From contig CAJUDA010000034.1 of assembly GCA_910584875.1 (NCBI GenBank), positions 1 to 28,640 of the forward strand: a stretch of DNA of 28,640 bases, given 5' to 3'. Origin of the DNA: an uncultured Eubacterium sp. GTDB taxonomy: Bacteria; Bacillota; Clostridia; Lachnospirales; Lachnospiraceae. Positions 1-6,705 of the stretch are shown one piece after another. How positions within the stretch are numbered: the stretch's first letter is position 1; every line of letters starts with the position of its first letter. A program made the translations under genes and the position numbers. The notes under the pieces were generated by a model, which saw only the letters and a program-made list of their open reading frames with translations, was not told where the DNA came from and searched no databases.

Positions 1-49
1 TGTCAATATGGATGTAAGTTTTGGTAAGATTCTTGTAACTTTTGGTAAT
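1..49 (-). promoter_or_regulatory. LytTR-type direct repeat with adjoining -35 box of a leftward promoter
   Basis: Two 14-base repeats lie at 14-27 and 35-48. They are identical at 13 of 14 positions (GTAAGTTTTGGTAA and GTAACTTTTGGTAA) and start exactly 21 bp apart, two helical turns. On the minus strand a perfect TTGACA is at 6-1, only a few bases beyond the proximal repeat; its -10 would lie outside the window. LytTR regulators (AgrA, ComE, BlpR types) bind paired direct repeats of this period next to the -35 box. A LytTR regulator is encoded at 780-1532. That this is its site is an inference from spacing and proximity. Confidence 0.55.
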
Positions 50-174
50 TTTTTTATGTTTTTTAGAATTTTTACTCAAATACTGACCGATCTTCCCATT
101 TTGAAATCGGCATTTAAAAAATATTTTTTAGTATAGTTTTCAGCTCTTCTGGTATAAATTTTTGCATCTAAATT
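50..174. other. AT-rich intergenic stretch after the GHKL kinase gene
   Basis: No open frame of note is seen between the kinase stop and the repeat pair. On the minus strand TTTATA (158-153) and TATACT (135-130) are 17 bp apart and could be a weak leftward promoter. A short CCGAT...ATCGG inverted repeat (about 87-111) is too weak to call a terminator. Confidence 0.3.
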
Positions 175-783
175 TTAAAATCCTCCCTTTCTCGGGAGGA
201 TCACTGTCGTTATATATATTCCGTTTTCATATTCCTGATGCAGATACCCGCTATATTCACGGATTAAACGCTTTACATTCTGCAGCCCGATTCCGTGCTG
301 CCTTGCCTGTGTCTTTGTCGTCAACATCCTGTCTCCCCTCTGCCGGATCTCCCCTGTATATGTATTTTCAATACGGCATACAGAAAAACTGCCTCCATTC
401 TCCATATACATTGCAGCAGAAACCCAGCCTTTTTCGCATTTTTGTGCCGCCTCTATGGCGTTGTCCAGCAGGTTTCCCAGGATAGAGATAAGATCCTGCT
501 CCTTTACAAATTCAATTTTAAATCCTGCTTCGACAAATATGTCTGCCCGGATATCTTTTTTTACCGCCTCGTTTTTGAAATCCATCAAAAGAGCATTCAG
601 AAATCGGTTACTGCATATACTATCCTTTTCCTGTTGATGAATTTCTATCTGCAGTTCTGATAAAACGTCTGCAATCTTTTTATACTGTCCTGTGTCCAGA
701 TAAATACCAATCTGTTTCAGATAATATTTGATATTGTGGATACACTCTTTATACCTCTGATCCAGTTCCTCTTCCTTAGTCAT
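175..783 (-). CDS. GHKL-family sensor histidine kinase, kinase core only
   Basis: This 202-residue protein has the kinase core of the AgrC/ComD class and nothing else. A dimerisation/phosphoacceptor helix carries IHNIKYYL, with H16 as likely phosphoacceptor (the position of RHDxxNHL in the family). The ATPase domain has an N box NLLDNAIEA near residue 103 and a G box HGIGLQNVKRL near residue 164. Family members usually have five to seven N-terminal membrane helices and about 400-450 residues; here there are none. The ATG overlaps the stop of the LytTR regulator gene (ATGA), so the two are translationally coupled and no upstream exon-like piece fits between them. It may act on a cytoplasmic signal or with a separate membrane partner, or be a reduced copy. 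Kinase assignment is firm; the signal is unknown. Confidence 0.87.
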   Translation of the reverse strand: MTKEEELDQRYKECIHNIKYYLKQIGIYLDTGQYKKIADVLSELQIEIHQQEKDSICSNRFLNALLMDFKNEAVKKDIRADIFVEAGFKIEFVKEQDLISILGNLLDNAIEAAQKCEKGWVSAAMYMENGGSFSVCRIENTYTGEIRQRGDRMLTTKTQARQHGIGLQNVKRLIREYSGYLHQEYENGIYITTVILPRKGGF

Positions 784-1532
784 ATCTGTTTCTCCTTATA
801 CTTCTTTCTCGTAAATCGCGCCAGATCATTGAGAAAAGTTTTCTTTTTTCCCCTGGACATGGTAAATTCCTTTCCCTCCAGGACGAAAAACTCCTTCTCT
901 GGATCAAAATATGTAATATAACGCAGATTAACCATGTAACTGTTATGGGGAATTGCAAAATCTGCAGATTTCAGAAGACTATATAATTTTTTAAAATTAT
1001 ACGGGACAATAATCTGTCCCCTGCGATAACGCATCGCCTTTTCTCTTTTTAGATGCAGCACACTTCCCTTTTGATGATGTGTGATAAAAACGATATCGGA
1101 TACCCGGAAATACATCTTTTTCCTCAAATAAGATGCTTCGATCTGATAGCAGTTCTTCCGCCGTACCATCTGCTCTACTATTTCCTTTATCTCTGATAAA
1201 TTTTTATCTCTTGAATCCTGTTTTAGCAGATAACGGTAAGGTGAGATCTTAATCGTCTCCGGCGTCGGCATATAAATCCCGGAGCACTGCACCATTACTC
1301 CCTGATAACCACTTTCATTTAATTGGACAGCTGTTTCATTTCCATCCATTCTGTTCATTCTGATATCAAGAAAGATCGCATCCATCTCATCAAATTCACT
1401 GGTCAGCAGTTCCTCTCCTGAGCCGTACTCATAAAACTGAAAGGATAAGCTGTCATCGCTGCCCTCCAGGATCATATCCTCCAATTCCCTAATATAACTA
1501 TTGTCATCATCACAAATAGCAATTTTATACAT
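780..1532 (-). CDS. LytTR-family response regulator
   Basis: This is a 250-residue transcription regulator. The N-terminal receiver domain (about 1-120) has the acidic cluster DDD at 8-10 and phosphoacceptor D56 in FLDIRM. The C-terminal LytTR DNA-binding domain (about 145-245) includes YRRGQIIVPYNFKKLY and the typical NSYMVNLRYI segment. The ATG at 1532 is chosen because GGAGG lies 9 bases upstream and MYKIAICDDD is the normal start of the domain; an in-frame extension to 1568 has no such support. It is followed, with an ATGA overlap, by a GHKL kinase. Its probable target is the repeat pair at 14-48, 130 bp past the kinase gene. Systems of this kind usually control peptide-signal, bacteriocin or virulence genes; the regulon here is outside the window. 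Confidence 0.9.
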   Translation of the reverse strand: MYKIAICDDDNSYIRELEDMILEGSDDSLSFQFYEYGSGEELLTSEFDEMDAIFLDIRMNRMDGNETAVQLNESGYQGVMVQCSGIYMPTPETIKISPYRYLLKQDSRDKNLSEIKEIVEQMVRRKNCYQIEASYLRKKMYFRVSDIVFITHHQKGSVLHLKREKAMRYRRGQIIVPYNFKKLYSLLKSADFAIPHNSYMVNLRYITYFDPEKEFFVLEGKEFTMSRGKKKTFLNDLARFTRKKYKEKQI

Positions 1533-1755
1533 ACCAATATTCCTCCGGTCATAGCTCAACGGCGCCAATGCAAAAATCTTTTCTTTATATAATAATATAA
1601 AATTGCCAGCCTGAACAGGAACTATAGTTCAAAAAATTCAGAAATTTAATTTTTTTTGACTTTTACCCGGAAATCTGTTATTTTTTAAACAAACAAAAGC
1701 GTCGGGATGATCCGATGCTTCCGGGAATCAGCATCGACTTTCAGGAGGTGAAGAA
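1533..1755. promoter_or_regulatory. Divergent intergenic region with rightward promoter and palindrome
   Basis: TTGACT (1656-1661) and TATTTT (1679-1684), 17 bp apart, are a plausible sigma-A promoter for the rightward two-gene unit at 1756; AGGAGGTG at about 1743-1750 is its ribosome site. A 12-bp perfect palindrome GAACTATAGTTC is at 1619-1630. An AT-only inverted repeat (TTTATAT...ATATAAA, about 1584-1601) lies nearer the regulator gene. The leftward promoter for the regulator is not clear. Confidence 0.5.
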
Positions 1756-2163
1756 ATGTCCCGTAGAATACAGAAACCGTTTCTGAATAAATATGATATT
1801 ATAATACTTGCTGTCCTTACCCTGACTGGTATCGCCATCACGGTCTGGATCTATTTTCCACACCAGAGTAATGCCACCCATCTTGAAGTCCGTCAGAATG
1901 GATCCGTTATCCTGTCACTGCCGCTGGATACAGAAACCGAGCAGACCATTACCACAAAAAATGGCGGCACCAACCGTTTTCGGATCCAAAACCAATCCGT
2001 CATTATGCTGGAAGCTGACTGCGGAGACCACACCTGTATCCGTACAGGCAGGATCTCCCATACAGGAGAATCCATCGTCTGCCTCCCCCACCGGCTTACC
2101 CTGCAGATTACTGCCAAAGACAGCCCGTCACAGGATCAGGTACCCGACGCTGTTGTACACTGA
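1756..2163 (+). CDS. NusG domain II-containing membrane-anchored protein
   Basis: A 135-residue protein with one N-terminal membrane helix (about residues 13-33, IIILAVLTLTGIAITVWIYF) followed by a small beta-rich extracytoplasmic domain resembling NusG domain II. The conserved end of that domain is visible as DCGDHTCIRTGRI...CLPHRL, with three cysteines spaced like the family's C-x4-C...C pattern. Members of this family are commonly paired with Gx-transporter (heptaprenyl diphosphate synthase component I-like) genes, and here the next gene starts 16 bp after the stop. The biochemical role of the family is not established. The start has a near-perfect ribosome site (AGGAGGTG) and a promoter about 75-100 bp upstream. 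The family call is good; the function is unknown. Confidence 0.82.
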   Translation: MSRRIQKPFLNKYDIIILAVLTLTGIAITVWIYFPHQSNATHLEVRQNGSVILSLPLDTETEQTITTKNGGTNRFRIQNQSVIMLEADCGDHTCIRTGRISHTGESIVCLPHRLTLQITAKDSPSQDQVPDAVVH

Positions 2164-2179
2164 AAAAAGGAGAATCACC

Positions 2180-2698
2180 ATGAATACCCGAACCCGTCAT
2201 CTTGCCGAACTCGCTGTCTTTACAGCAGTGGCATTTTTGTTTAGCTATATCGAAAATTTATTTCCCCTGCCGGTACCATTTCCCGGCATCAAGCTGGGAT
2301 TTGCCAATCTGGTGATCCTGATCCTGCTCTGCCGCAGCGGTCTGAAAGCCGCTTTCGGCGTATCTATGGTGCGGAATGTACTGAATGCCCTGACCTTCGG
2401 AAGCCTGTTCGGACTGCTTTACAGTCTTGCGGGCAGCATCCTCAGTCTGCTTGCCATGGCACTTTTATTTTATAACAAAAAACACCCACAGCTCTCTCTG
2501 ATCACTATCAGTGCTGTGGGTGGTATCATCCATAATATGGGACAGTTCATCGTAGCTGCCGGTCTGACTGGTGGTCCTGCCATCCTGCCTTATCTGCCCT
2601 TTTTATATTTTGCCGGTCTCTTCACCGGTGTGCTGATCGGAATCCTGTCCCGTCTCTGTCTGCAGCGGCTGCCACAGTCTATCAGCAATAAGAATTGA
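2180..2698 (+). CDS. Gx transporter family protein (heptaprenyl diphosphate synthase component I-like)
   Basis: A 172-residue integral membrane protein with about five hydrophobic helices. The stretch FPGIKLGFANLVILI followed by VRNVLNALTFGS is typical of the Hpre_diP_synt_I/Gx family, which is related to ECF-type substrate-binding membrane components. The ATG at 2180 has AAGGAG just upstream. A longer in-frame reading back to 1871 overlaps the NusG-II gene in another frame and is rejected. It lies in one transcription unit with that gene, a common pairing. The substrate is unknown; a link to quinone/isoprenoid metabolism rests only on the family name. Its end overlaps the end of the convergent gene at 2682 by 17 bp. 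A strong intragenic inverted repeat lies at 2483-2522. Confidence 0.85.
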   Translation: MNTRTRHLAELAVFTAVAFLFSYIENLFPLPVPFPGIKLGFANLVILILLCRSGLKAAFGVSMVRNVLNALTFGSLFGLLYSLAGSILSLLAMALLFYNKKHPQLSLITISAVGGIIHNMGQFIVAAGLTGGPAILPYLPFLYFAGLFTGVLIGILSRLCLQRLPQSISNKN

Positions 2699-3305
2699 AC
2701 AGCATCCCGCTATACAGGGAAGACTCATATGCCGTACCGATATCATTGCGGTACAGATGTGCATAACTATACACCTTCTGTTCTACATATTCCATCGGGT
2801 TCATGCTCATATGCTCACACTTGTCTGCGAGCTGTTTCATAAATTCTTTCGGAATCATCGCCTTTTCTTCGGATGGAGCCGTCAGAAATCCTTTTTCATC
2901 AATGGCAAATCCTGCTTCGATCAGCTCACCGGCATTCCGCTCTACCAGATTGCGCAGTTCACCGCCAGGACGGGACGGTTTTCTCGTCTTCTCACCATAA
3001 CGGTCGCTTCTTGTCAGAAGATCATTGAAAATGTCTGACATCTTGCGCAGATCATCCGGTACATCTGCCTGACGTGCTTCAAGTGCTTCACCTGCCACCT
3101 CGCCCAGTTCCATAGACAGTTCCTTCACCTTGAGGGCATAGGACTGTGTAGCGTCTGAAAGCTTCACCATAACAAGGGGAATCGCATTATTCAGACTAAG
3201 AATATTTTTATATTTTGTTTTCAGTTCACGCTTGTCATGAACGTTTGTCTTCGGGGACACCTTGGGAAGGTATCCGCCCAAATAAAAATTGTATGCTTCT
3301 ACCAT
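2682..3305 (-). CDS. Conserved hypothetical protein, helical
   Basis: I do not recognise this 207-residue protein. It has no signal peptide, membrane helix or cysteine cluster (one C-terminal Cys only). Composition is mixed and charged, suggesting a mostly helical, possibly coiled protein: residues about 40-90 contain LSDATQSYALKVKELSMELG and similar heptad-like text, and a second acidic helical part ends with YVEQKVYSYAHLYRNDIGTAY. The ORF is convincing because a good promoter (TTGAAC-17-TATAAT, 3388-3360) precedes it and it fills the space between neighbours. It is read alone, convergent to the Gx-transporter gene, with a 17-bp tail overlap. The ribosome site (GGAAGG, about 11 bases before the ATG) is modest. 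Confidence 0.75.
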   Translation of the reverse strand: MVEAYNFYLGGYLPKVSPKTNVHDKRELKTKYKNILSLNNAIPLVMVKLSDATQSYALKVKELSMELGEVAGEALEARQADVPDDLRKMSDIFNDLLTRSDRYGEKTRKPSRPGGELRNLVERNAGELIEAGFAIDEKGFLTAPSEEKAMIPKEFMKQLADKCEHMSMNPMEYVEQKVYSYAHLYRNDIGTAYESSLYSGMLFNSYC

Positions 3306-3359
3306 AATATCACGCGCCTTCCGTGGCCTCCAGTTTACTGGTACACCTTACTACAATAT

Positions 3360-3388
3360 ATTATAACGCGCAGATGAAAAAAGTTCAA
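3360..3388 (-). promoter_or_regulatory. Sigma-A promoter of the hypothetical gene at 2682-3305
   Basis: On the minus strand TTGAAC (3388-3383), a 17-bp spacer and TATAAT (3365-3360) make a near-consensus promoter about 55 bp before the ATG. Confidence 0.75.
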
Positions 3389-3422
3389 GATTTTTTTCAC
3401 AGAAACTTCACAGTTTTCTGTA

Positions 3423-4145
3423 TTACCGCAGCAGCACCATCGGATTTACTGTCTCACCTTTTTCTTTGATCTGGTAATACAGGTTTGCCCCTTCCACAGA
3501 ATAATATTTGGTCGGCGCCGCTATTTTGCCAAGAACCTGCCCTTCCGAAACACTGTCGCCCTTCTGCACAGTAATATCGGTCAGCTGACCGTAGATCACG
3601 CTGAAATCGTCCCCGATATCCATGGTCACGGTACGTCCCGTCTCCTCGGAAGTCGAGATCCCTGTCACCACGCCGTCGGCACTGGCTTTAACTTCAGTTC
3701 CCTTTTTGGCAGCGATCACCAGTGCCGGATTCGTCCGGTACTGCGCCAGCGTTTTAAAATAGACAACCTTATCCGCACTGTACTCCATCAGTATATTTCC
3801 GTTAACCGGCCAGAGCAGTCCTGTTTCCTGATCAAAATGAAGTTTATTTTTTACAGGTTTTGTATCCGTCTCTACGGTTTTGGGTGCAGGTGTCGGATTT
3901 GCTTTTTTCTTTGCCGGCGCCGGCGTTTTTACTGTCGCCTCTTTCTTTACCGGATCCGAAGATGTCTCCTTTGTTTCCGGTTGTTTCGTCTGCGTCGGGG
4001 CAGGTGTTTCTTCCGCCACAATGGGAGACTCATCGCTGTTACCTGTGTCATCCCCCATCAGATTCAGACAGATCGCGGCAAATGCCACCAGTGCCACGAT
4101 GCCGCATGCCAATGATATATAGAACCCTTTTTCCTTATAAAACAA
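3423..4145 (-). CDS. SpoIIQ-like protein with catalytically dead M23 (LytM) domain
   Basis: A 240-residue protein: one N-terminal membrane helix (ISLACGIVALVAFAAICL), a Pro/Thr/Lys/Glu-rich linker of about 80 residues, then an M23 peptidase fold from about residue 103 (GLLWPVNGNI) to the C-terminus. All four zinc/catalytic positions appear lost. The HxGxD site reads NPALV, the YGHL site reads YGQL, and the LHFE site reads LYYQ. It should therefore bind a partner rather than cut peptidoglycan, as SpoIIQ does in forespore engulfment. The TTG start is chosen because GAGGTGAT lies just before it; GTG at 4154 is the alternative. The promoter at 4205-4176 resembles sigma-F/G promoters, which supports the sporulation role. 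M23-fold call is firm; SpoIIQ orthology is inferred. Confidence 0.8.
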   Translation of the reverse strand: MFYKEKGFYISLACGIVALVAFAAICLNLMGDDTGNSDESPIVAEETPAPTQTKQPETKETSSDPVKKEATVKTPAPAKKKANPTPAPKTVETDTKPVKNKLHFDQETGLLWPVNGNILMEYSADKVVYFKTLAQYRTNPALVIAAKKGTEVKASADGVVTGISTSEETGRTVTMDIGDDFSVIYGQLTDITVQKGDSVSEGQVLGKIAAPTKYYSVEGANLYYQIKEKGETVNPMVLLR

Positions 4146-4184
4146 TACTATCACCTCGTTCCTTATTTATGGTGATAGTATTGT
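4142..4184 (-). terminator. 14-bp inverted repeat: likely terminator after glgP that overlaps the next gene's start
   Basis: Perfect 14-bp arms at 4142-4155 and 4171-4184 are separated by 15 bases. Read leftward the second arm is followed by TTTT, so it can terminate ileS-glgP transcription 31 bp after the glgP stop. The same downstream arm contains the ribosome site (4157-4150) and TTG start (4145-4143) of the SpoIIQ-like gene, so read-through RNA would hide them. Confidence 0.65.
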
Positions 4185-4205
4185 CCAAAAACGTTATATT
4201 ATTCA
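4176..4205 (-). promoter_or_regulatory. Forespore-type (sigma-F/sigma-G-like) promoter of the SpoIIQ-like gene
   Basis: TGAATA (4205-4200), a 17-bp spacer and AATACTA (4182-4176) resemble the -35/-10 pattern of forespore sigma factors (about TGNATA and CATACTA). The -10 lies in the upstream arm of the inverted repeat, which places the transcript start near 4169, in the loop. Identical -35 text and spacing occur before the gene at 17068-17268. Confidence 0.5.
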
Positions 4206-4215
4206 GTGAAATAGA

Positions 4216-6678
4216 TCACAGTGTTACTTTTTGCAGATGCCAGATCTCCTTAGCATACTCTTCAATTGTACGGTCAGATGAGAATTTACCACATTTCGCT
4301 GTCTGCAGCATCGCCATCTTCGCCCACTTATCCTGATCCCTGTAAGCTTCTTCTACCTTCTTCTGCGCTTCTGCATAGGAGCGGAAATCTTTGAGGATGA
4401 AATACTGATCGGCACGCTCTCCGCCATTCTTCTCCAGAAGAGAGTTGTAAAGTTCGCGGAACAGCTCCAGATTTTCCTGAGAATACGTTCCGTCGATCAG
4501 CTGGGTCAGTACAGCACGGATATCCGAATCCATATTATAAATCTCTCTTGGATCATACTGGTCATTATGCTCAAAATCAATGACCTCCTGTGAAGAAAGT
4601 CCAAAAATAAAGGCATTTTCTTCTCCCACTTCCTCCACAATCTCTACATTAGCGCCATCCATCGTACCCAGTGTCGGCGCGCCATTCAGCATAAATTTCA
4701 TGTTTCCGGTACCGGAAGCTTCCTTAGAAGCCGTTGAGATCTGTTCTGACACATCTGCTGCTGCAAAGATCATCTCGGCATTGGAGACACGGTAATTTTC
4801 TATAAATACAACCTTTATTTTACCATTGATCGCTTCATCATTGTTTACCACTGCCGCTACATTATTGATCAGCTTGATGATCGCTTTGGCACGCCGGTAG
4901 CCGGCAGATGCCTTAGCTCCGAATATAAAGGTACGCGGATACATATCCATACCCGGATTCTTTTTCAATTCATTGTACAGATACATGATATGAAGAATAT
5001 TCAGCAGCTGGCGCTTGTATTCATGAAGACGCTTTACCTGCACATCAAAGATGGAACGCGGATCCACCTCAATACCGTTGTGTTCCTTGATATATTTTGC
5101 CAGACGCACTTTATTCTGATACTTGATATTCATAAATTCCTGCTGGCATTTTTTGTCATCCACATAAATCGATAATCTATCAATCTGGGACAGATCCGTG
5201 ATCCACTCATCCCCGATCTTGTCTGTCACCCAGGCAGCCAGTTTCGGATTGCCATGAAGCAAGAATCGACGCTGTGTGATACCGTTTGTCTTATTATTGA
5301 ATTTCTCAGGCATCATGTCATAAAAATCCTTTAATTCCTGATTCTTTAAGATCTCTGTGTGGAGCCTTGCCACACCATTGACGGAAAAACCTGCGGCGAT
5401 GGCAAGATGCGCCATCTTGACCTGTCCGTCAAAGATGATCGCCATACTCTTTACTTTTTCAAAATTATCCGGATACTTCTCCTGGATCTTTGCCTGGAAA
5501 CGGCGGTTAATCTCTTCCGTGATCTGATAAATCCTCGGAAGCAGACGCGAGAACAGCTCCAGAGGCCATTTCTCCAGTGCCTCTGACATAATCGTATGAT
5601 TGGTATACGCGCAGGTTCTGGAGGTAATATCCCAGGCATCATCCCAATCCAGCTCATATTCATCCAGCAGGATGCGCATCAGCTCCGGTACGGTTACGGT
5701 CGGATGCGTATCATTCAGCTGGAAACATACCTTATCCGGCAGACCATGGATATCTTTATGCGACTCCATGTACTTCTGTACAGCACGCTGTACACTGGCA
5801 GACACAAAGAAATACTGCTGTTTCAGGCGCAGTTCCTTCCCTGCCATATGATTATCATTGGGATAGAGGACCTCACAGATCGTCCTTGCCAGATTCTGCT
5901 GCTCCACTGCCTTCTGATAATCTCCCTTATCAAAGGAATCCAGATTGAACGTATCCATCGCCTCAGCATCCCAGATGCGGAGTGTATTGACGATCTTATT
6001 GCCATAGCCCACAACCGGCAGATCATACGGAACCGCCCGGACGGACTGATAATCTTCCTGTACGAAATGATCCCGCCCGGTCTTCTCGTCCTTGCGCACA
6101 GCCACATAGCCGCCAAACCGCACTTCAACAGCATATTCCGGTCTCTTCATCTCAAACGGATTTCCCTCTTTCAGCCAGTCATCCGGCGCTTCGATCTGGA
6201 ACCCATTTTCGATCTTCTGCATAAACATACCGTATTTGTAACGGATCCCGCAGCCATATGCCGGATATCCCAGCGTCGACAGGGAATCCAGAAAGCATGC
6301 CGCCAGTCTCCCCAGACCGCCGTTGCCAAGAGCAGCATCCGGCTCTTCATCTTCCAGCTCATCCAGATTGACACCCAGCTCATTCAGAACTTCGCGCACT
6401 ACTTTATCCTGCTTCAGATTAATGATAATATTCCCCATGGCACGTCCCATCAGGAATTCCATGGACAGATAATATACTGTCTTGACATCTTTTTTTTCAT
6501 ATGCCTTGTGGGTCGTCATCCAGTCGTCTACCACAATGTCCTTTACCGCATATGCCACAGCCTGGAAGAGCTGCTGGGAACTGGCTTCCTCTACTGGTTT
6601 GCGGAATAATAATTTCATGTAATTCTCAATGGCTGATCTGAGTTCCTTCTTCTTGTCCTTTTCTGATAAAAATGTCAT
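4216..6678 (-). CDS. glgP: Glycogen/starch/alpha-glucan phosphorylase
   Basis: An 820-residue, full-length GT35 phosphorylase that releases glucose-1-phosphate from alpha-1,4-glucan using pyridoxal phosphate. The pyridoxal-phosphate site EASGTGNMKF is intact, with K661 as the Schiff-base lysine. Other family blocks are present: YYLSMEFLMGR near residue 70, LGNGGLGRLAACFLDS near 116, QLNDTHPTVTVPELMR near 320 and VQVKRLHEYKRQLLN near 530. The ATG at 6678 has AAGGAG 9-10 bases upstream. It begins 27 bp after the ileS stop with no promoter or terminator visible between them, so it is probably co-transcribed with ileS under T-box control, an odd pairing. No other glycogen genes are nearby. A 14-bp inverted repeat ends the unit. 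Confidence 0.97.
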   Translation of the reverse strand: MTFLSEKDKKKELRSAIENYMKLLFRKPVEEASSQQLFQAVAYAVKDIVVDDWMTTHKAYEKKDVKTVYYLSMEFLMGRAMGNIIINLKQDKVVREVLNELGVNLDELEDEEPDAALGNGGLGRLAACFLDSLSTLGYPAYGCGIRYKYGMFMQKIENGFQIEAPDDWLKEGNPFEMKRPEYAVEVRFGGYVAVRKDEKTGRDHFVQEDYQSVRAVPYDLPVVGYGNKIVNTLRIWDAEAMDTFNLDSFDKGDYQKAVEQQNLARTICEVLYPNDNHMAGKELRLKQQYFFVSASVQRAVQKYMESHKDIHGLPDKVCFQLNDTHPTVTVPELMRILLDEYELDWDDAWDITSRTCAYTNHTIMSEALEKWPLELFSRLLPRIYQITEEINRRFQAKIQEKYPDNFEKVKSMAIIFDGQVKMAHLAIAAGFSVNGVARLHTEILKNQELKDFYDMMPEKFNNKTNGITQRRFLLHGNPKLAAWVTDKIGDEWITDLSQIDRLSIYVDDKKCQQEFMNIKYQNKVRLAKYIKEHNGIEVDPRSIFDVQVKRLHEYKRQLLNILHIMYLYNELKKNPGMDMYPRTFIFGAKASAGYRRAKAIIKLINNVAAVVNNDEAINGKIKVVFIENYRVSNAEMIFAAADVSEQISTASKEASGTGNMKFMLNGAPTLGTMDGANVEIVEEVGEENAFIFGLSSQEVIDFEHNDQYDPREIYNMDSDIRAVLTQLIDGTYSQENLELFRELYNSLLEKNGGERADQYFILKDFRSYAEAQKKVEEAYRDQDKWAKMAMLQTAKCGKFSSDRTIEEYAKEIWHLQKVTL

Positions 6679-6705
6679 AATTGCACTCTCCTTCTATTAA
6701 AATAT

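Noticed and set aside
1871..2179. N-terminal extension of the Gx-transporter frame
   Set aside because: It overlaps the NusG-II gene in another frame; the internal ATG at 2180 has a good ribosome site and begins the known domain.
3400..3422. Inverted repeat ACAGAAA/TTTCTGT after the M23 gene as a terminator
   Set aside because: The bases after the stem on the minus strand are A-rich, not T-rich, so an intrinsic terminator is not supported.
5596..6609. Long plus-strand open frame opposite glgP
   Set aside because: It is the antisense shadow of a full-length, motif-complete phosphorylase; no ribosome site or family motif is present.
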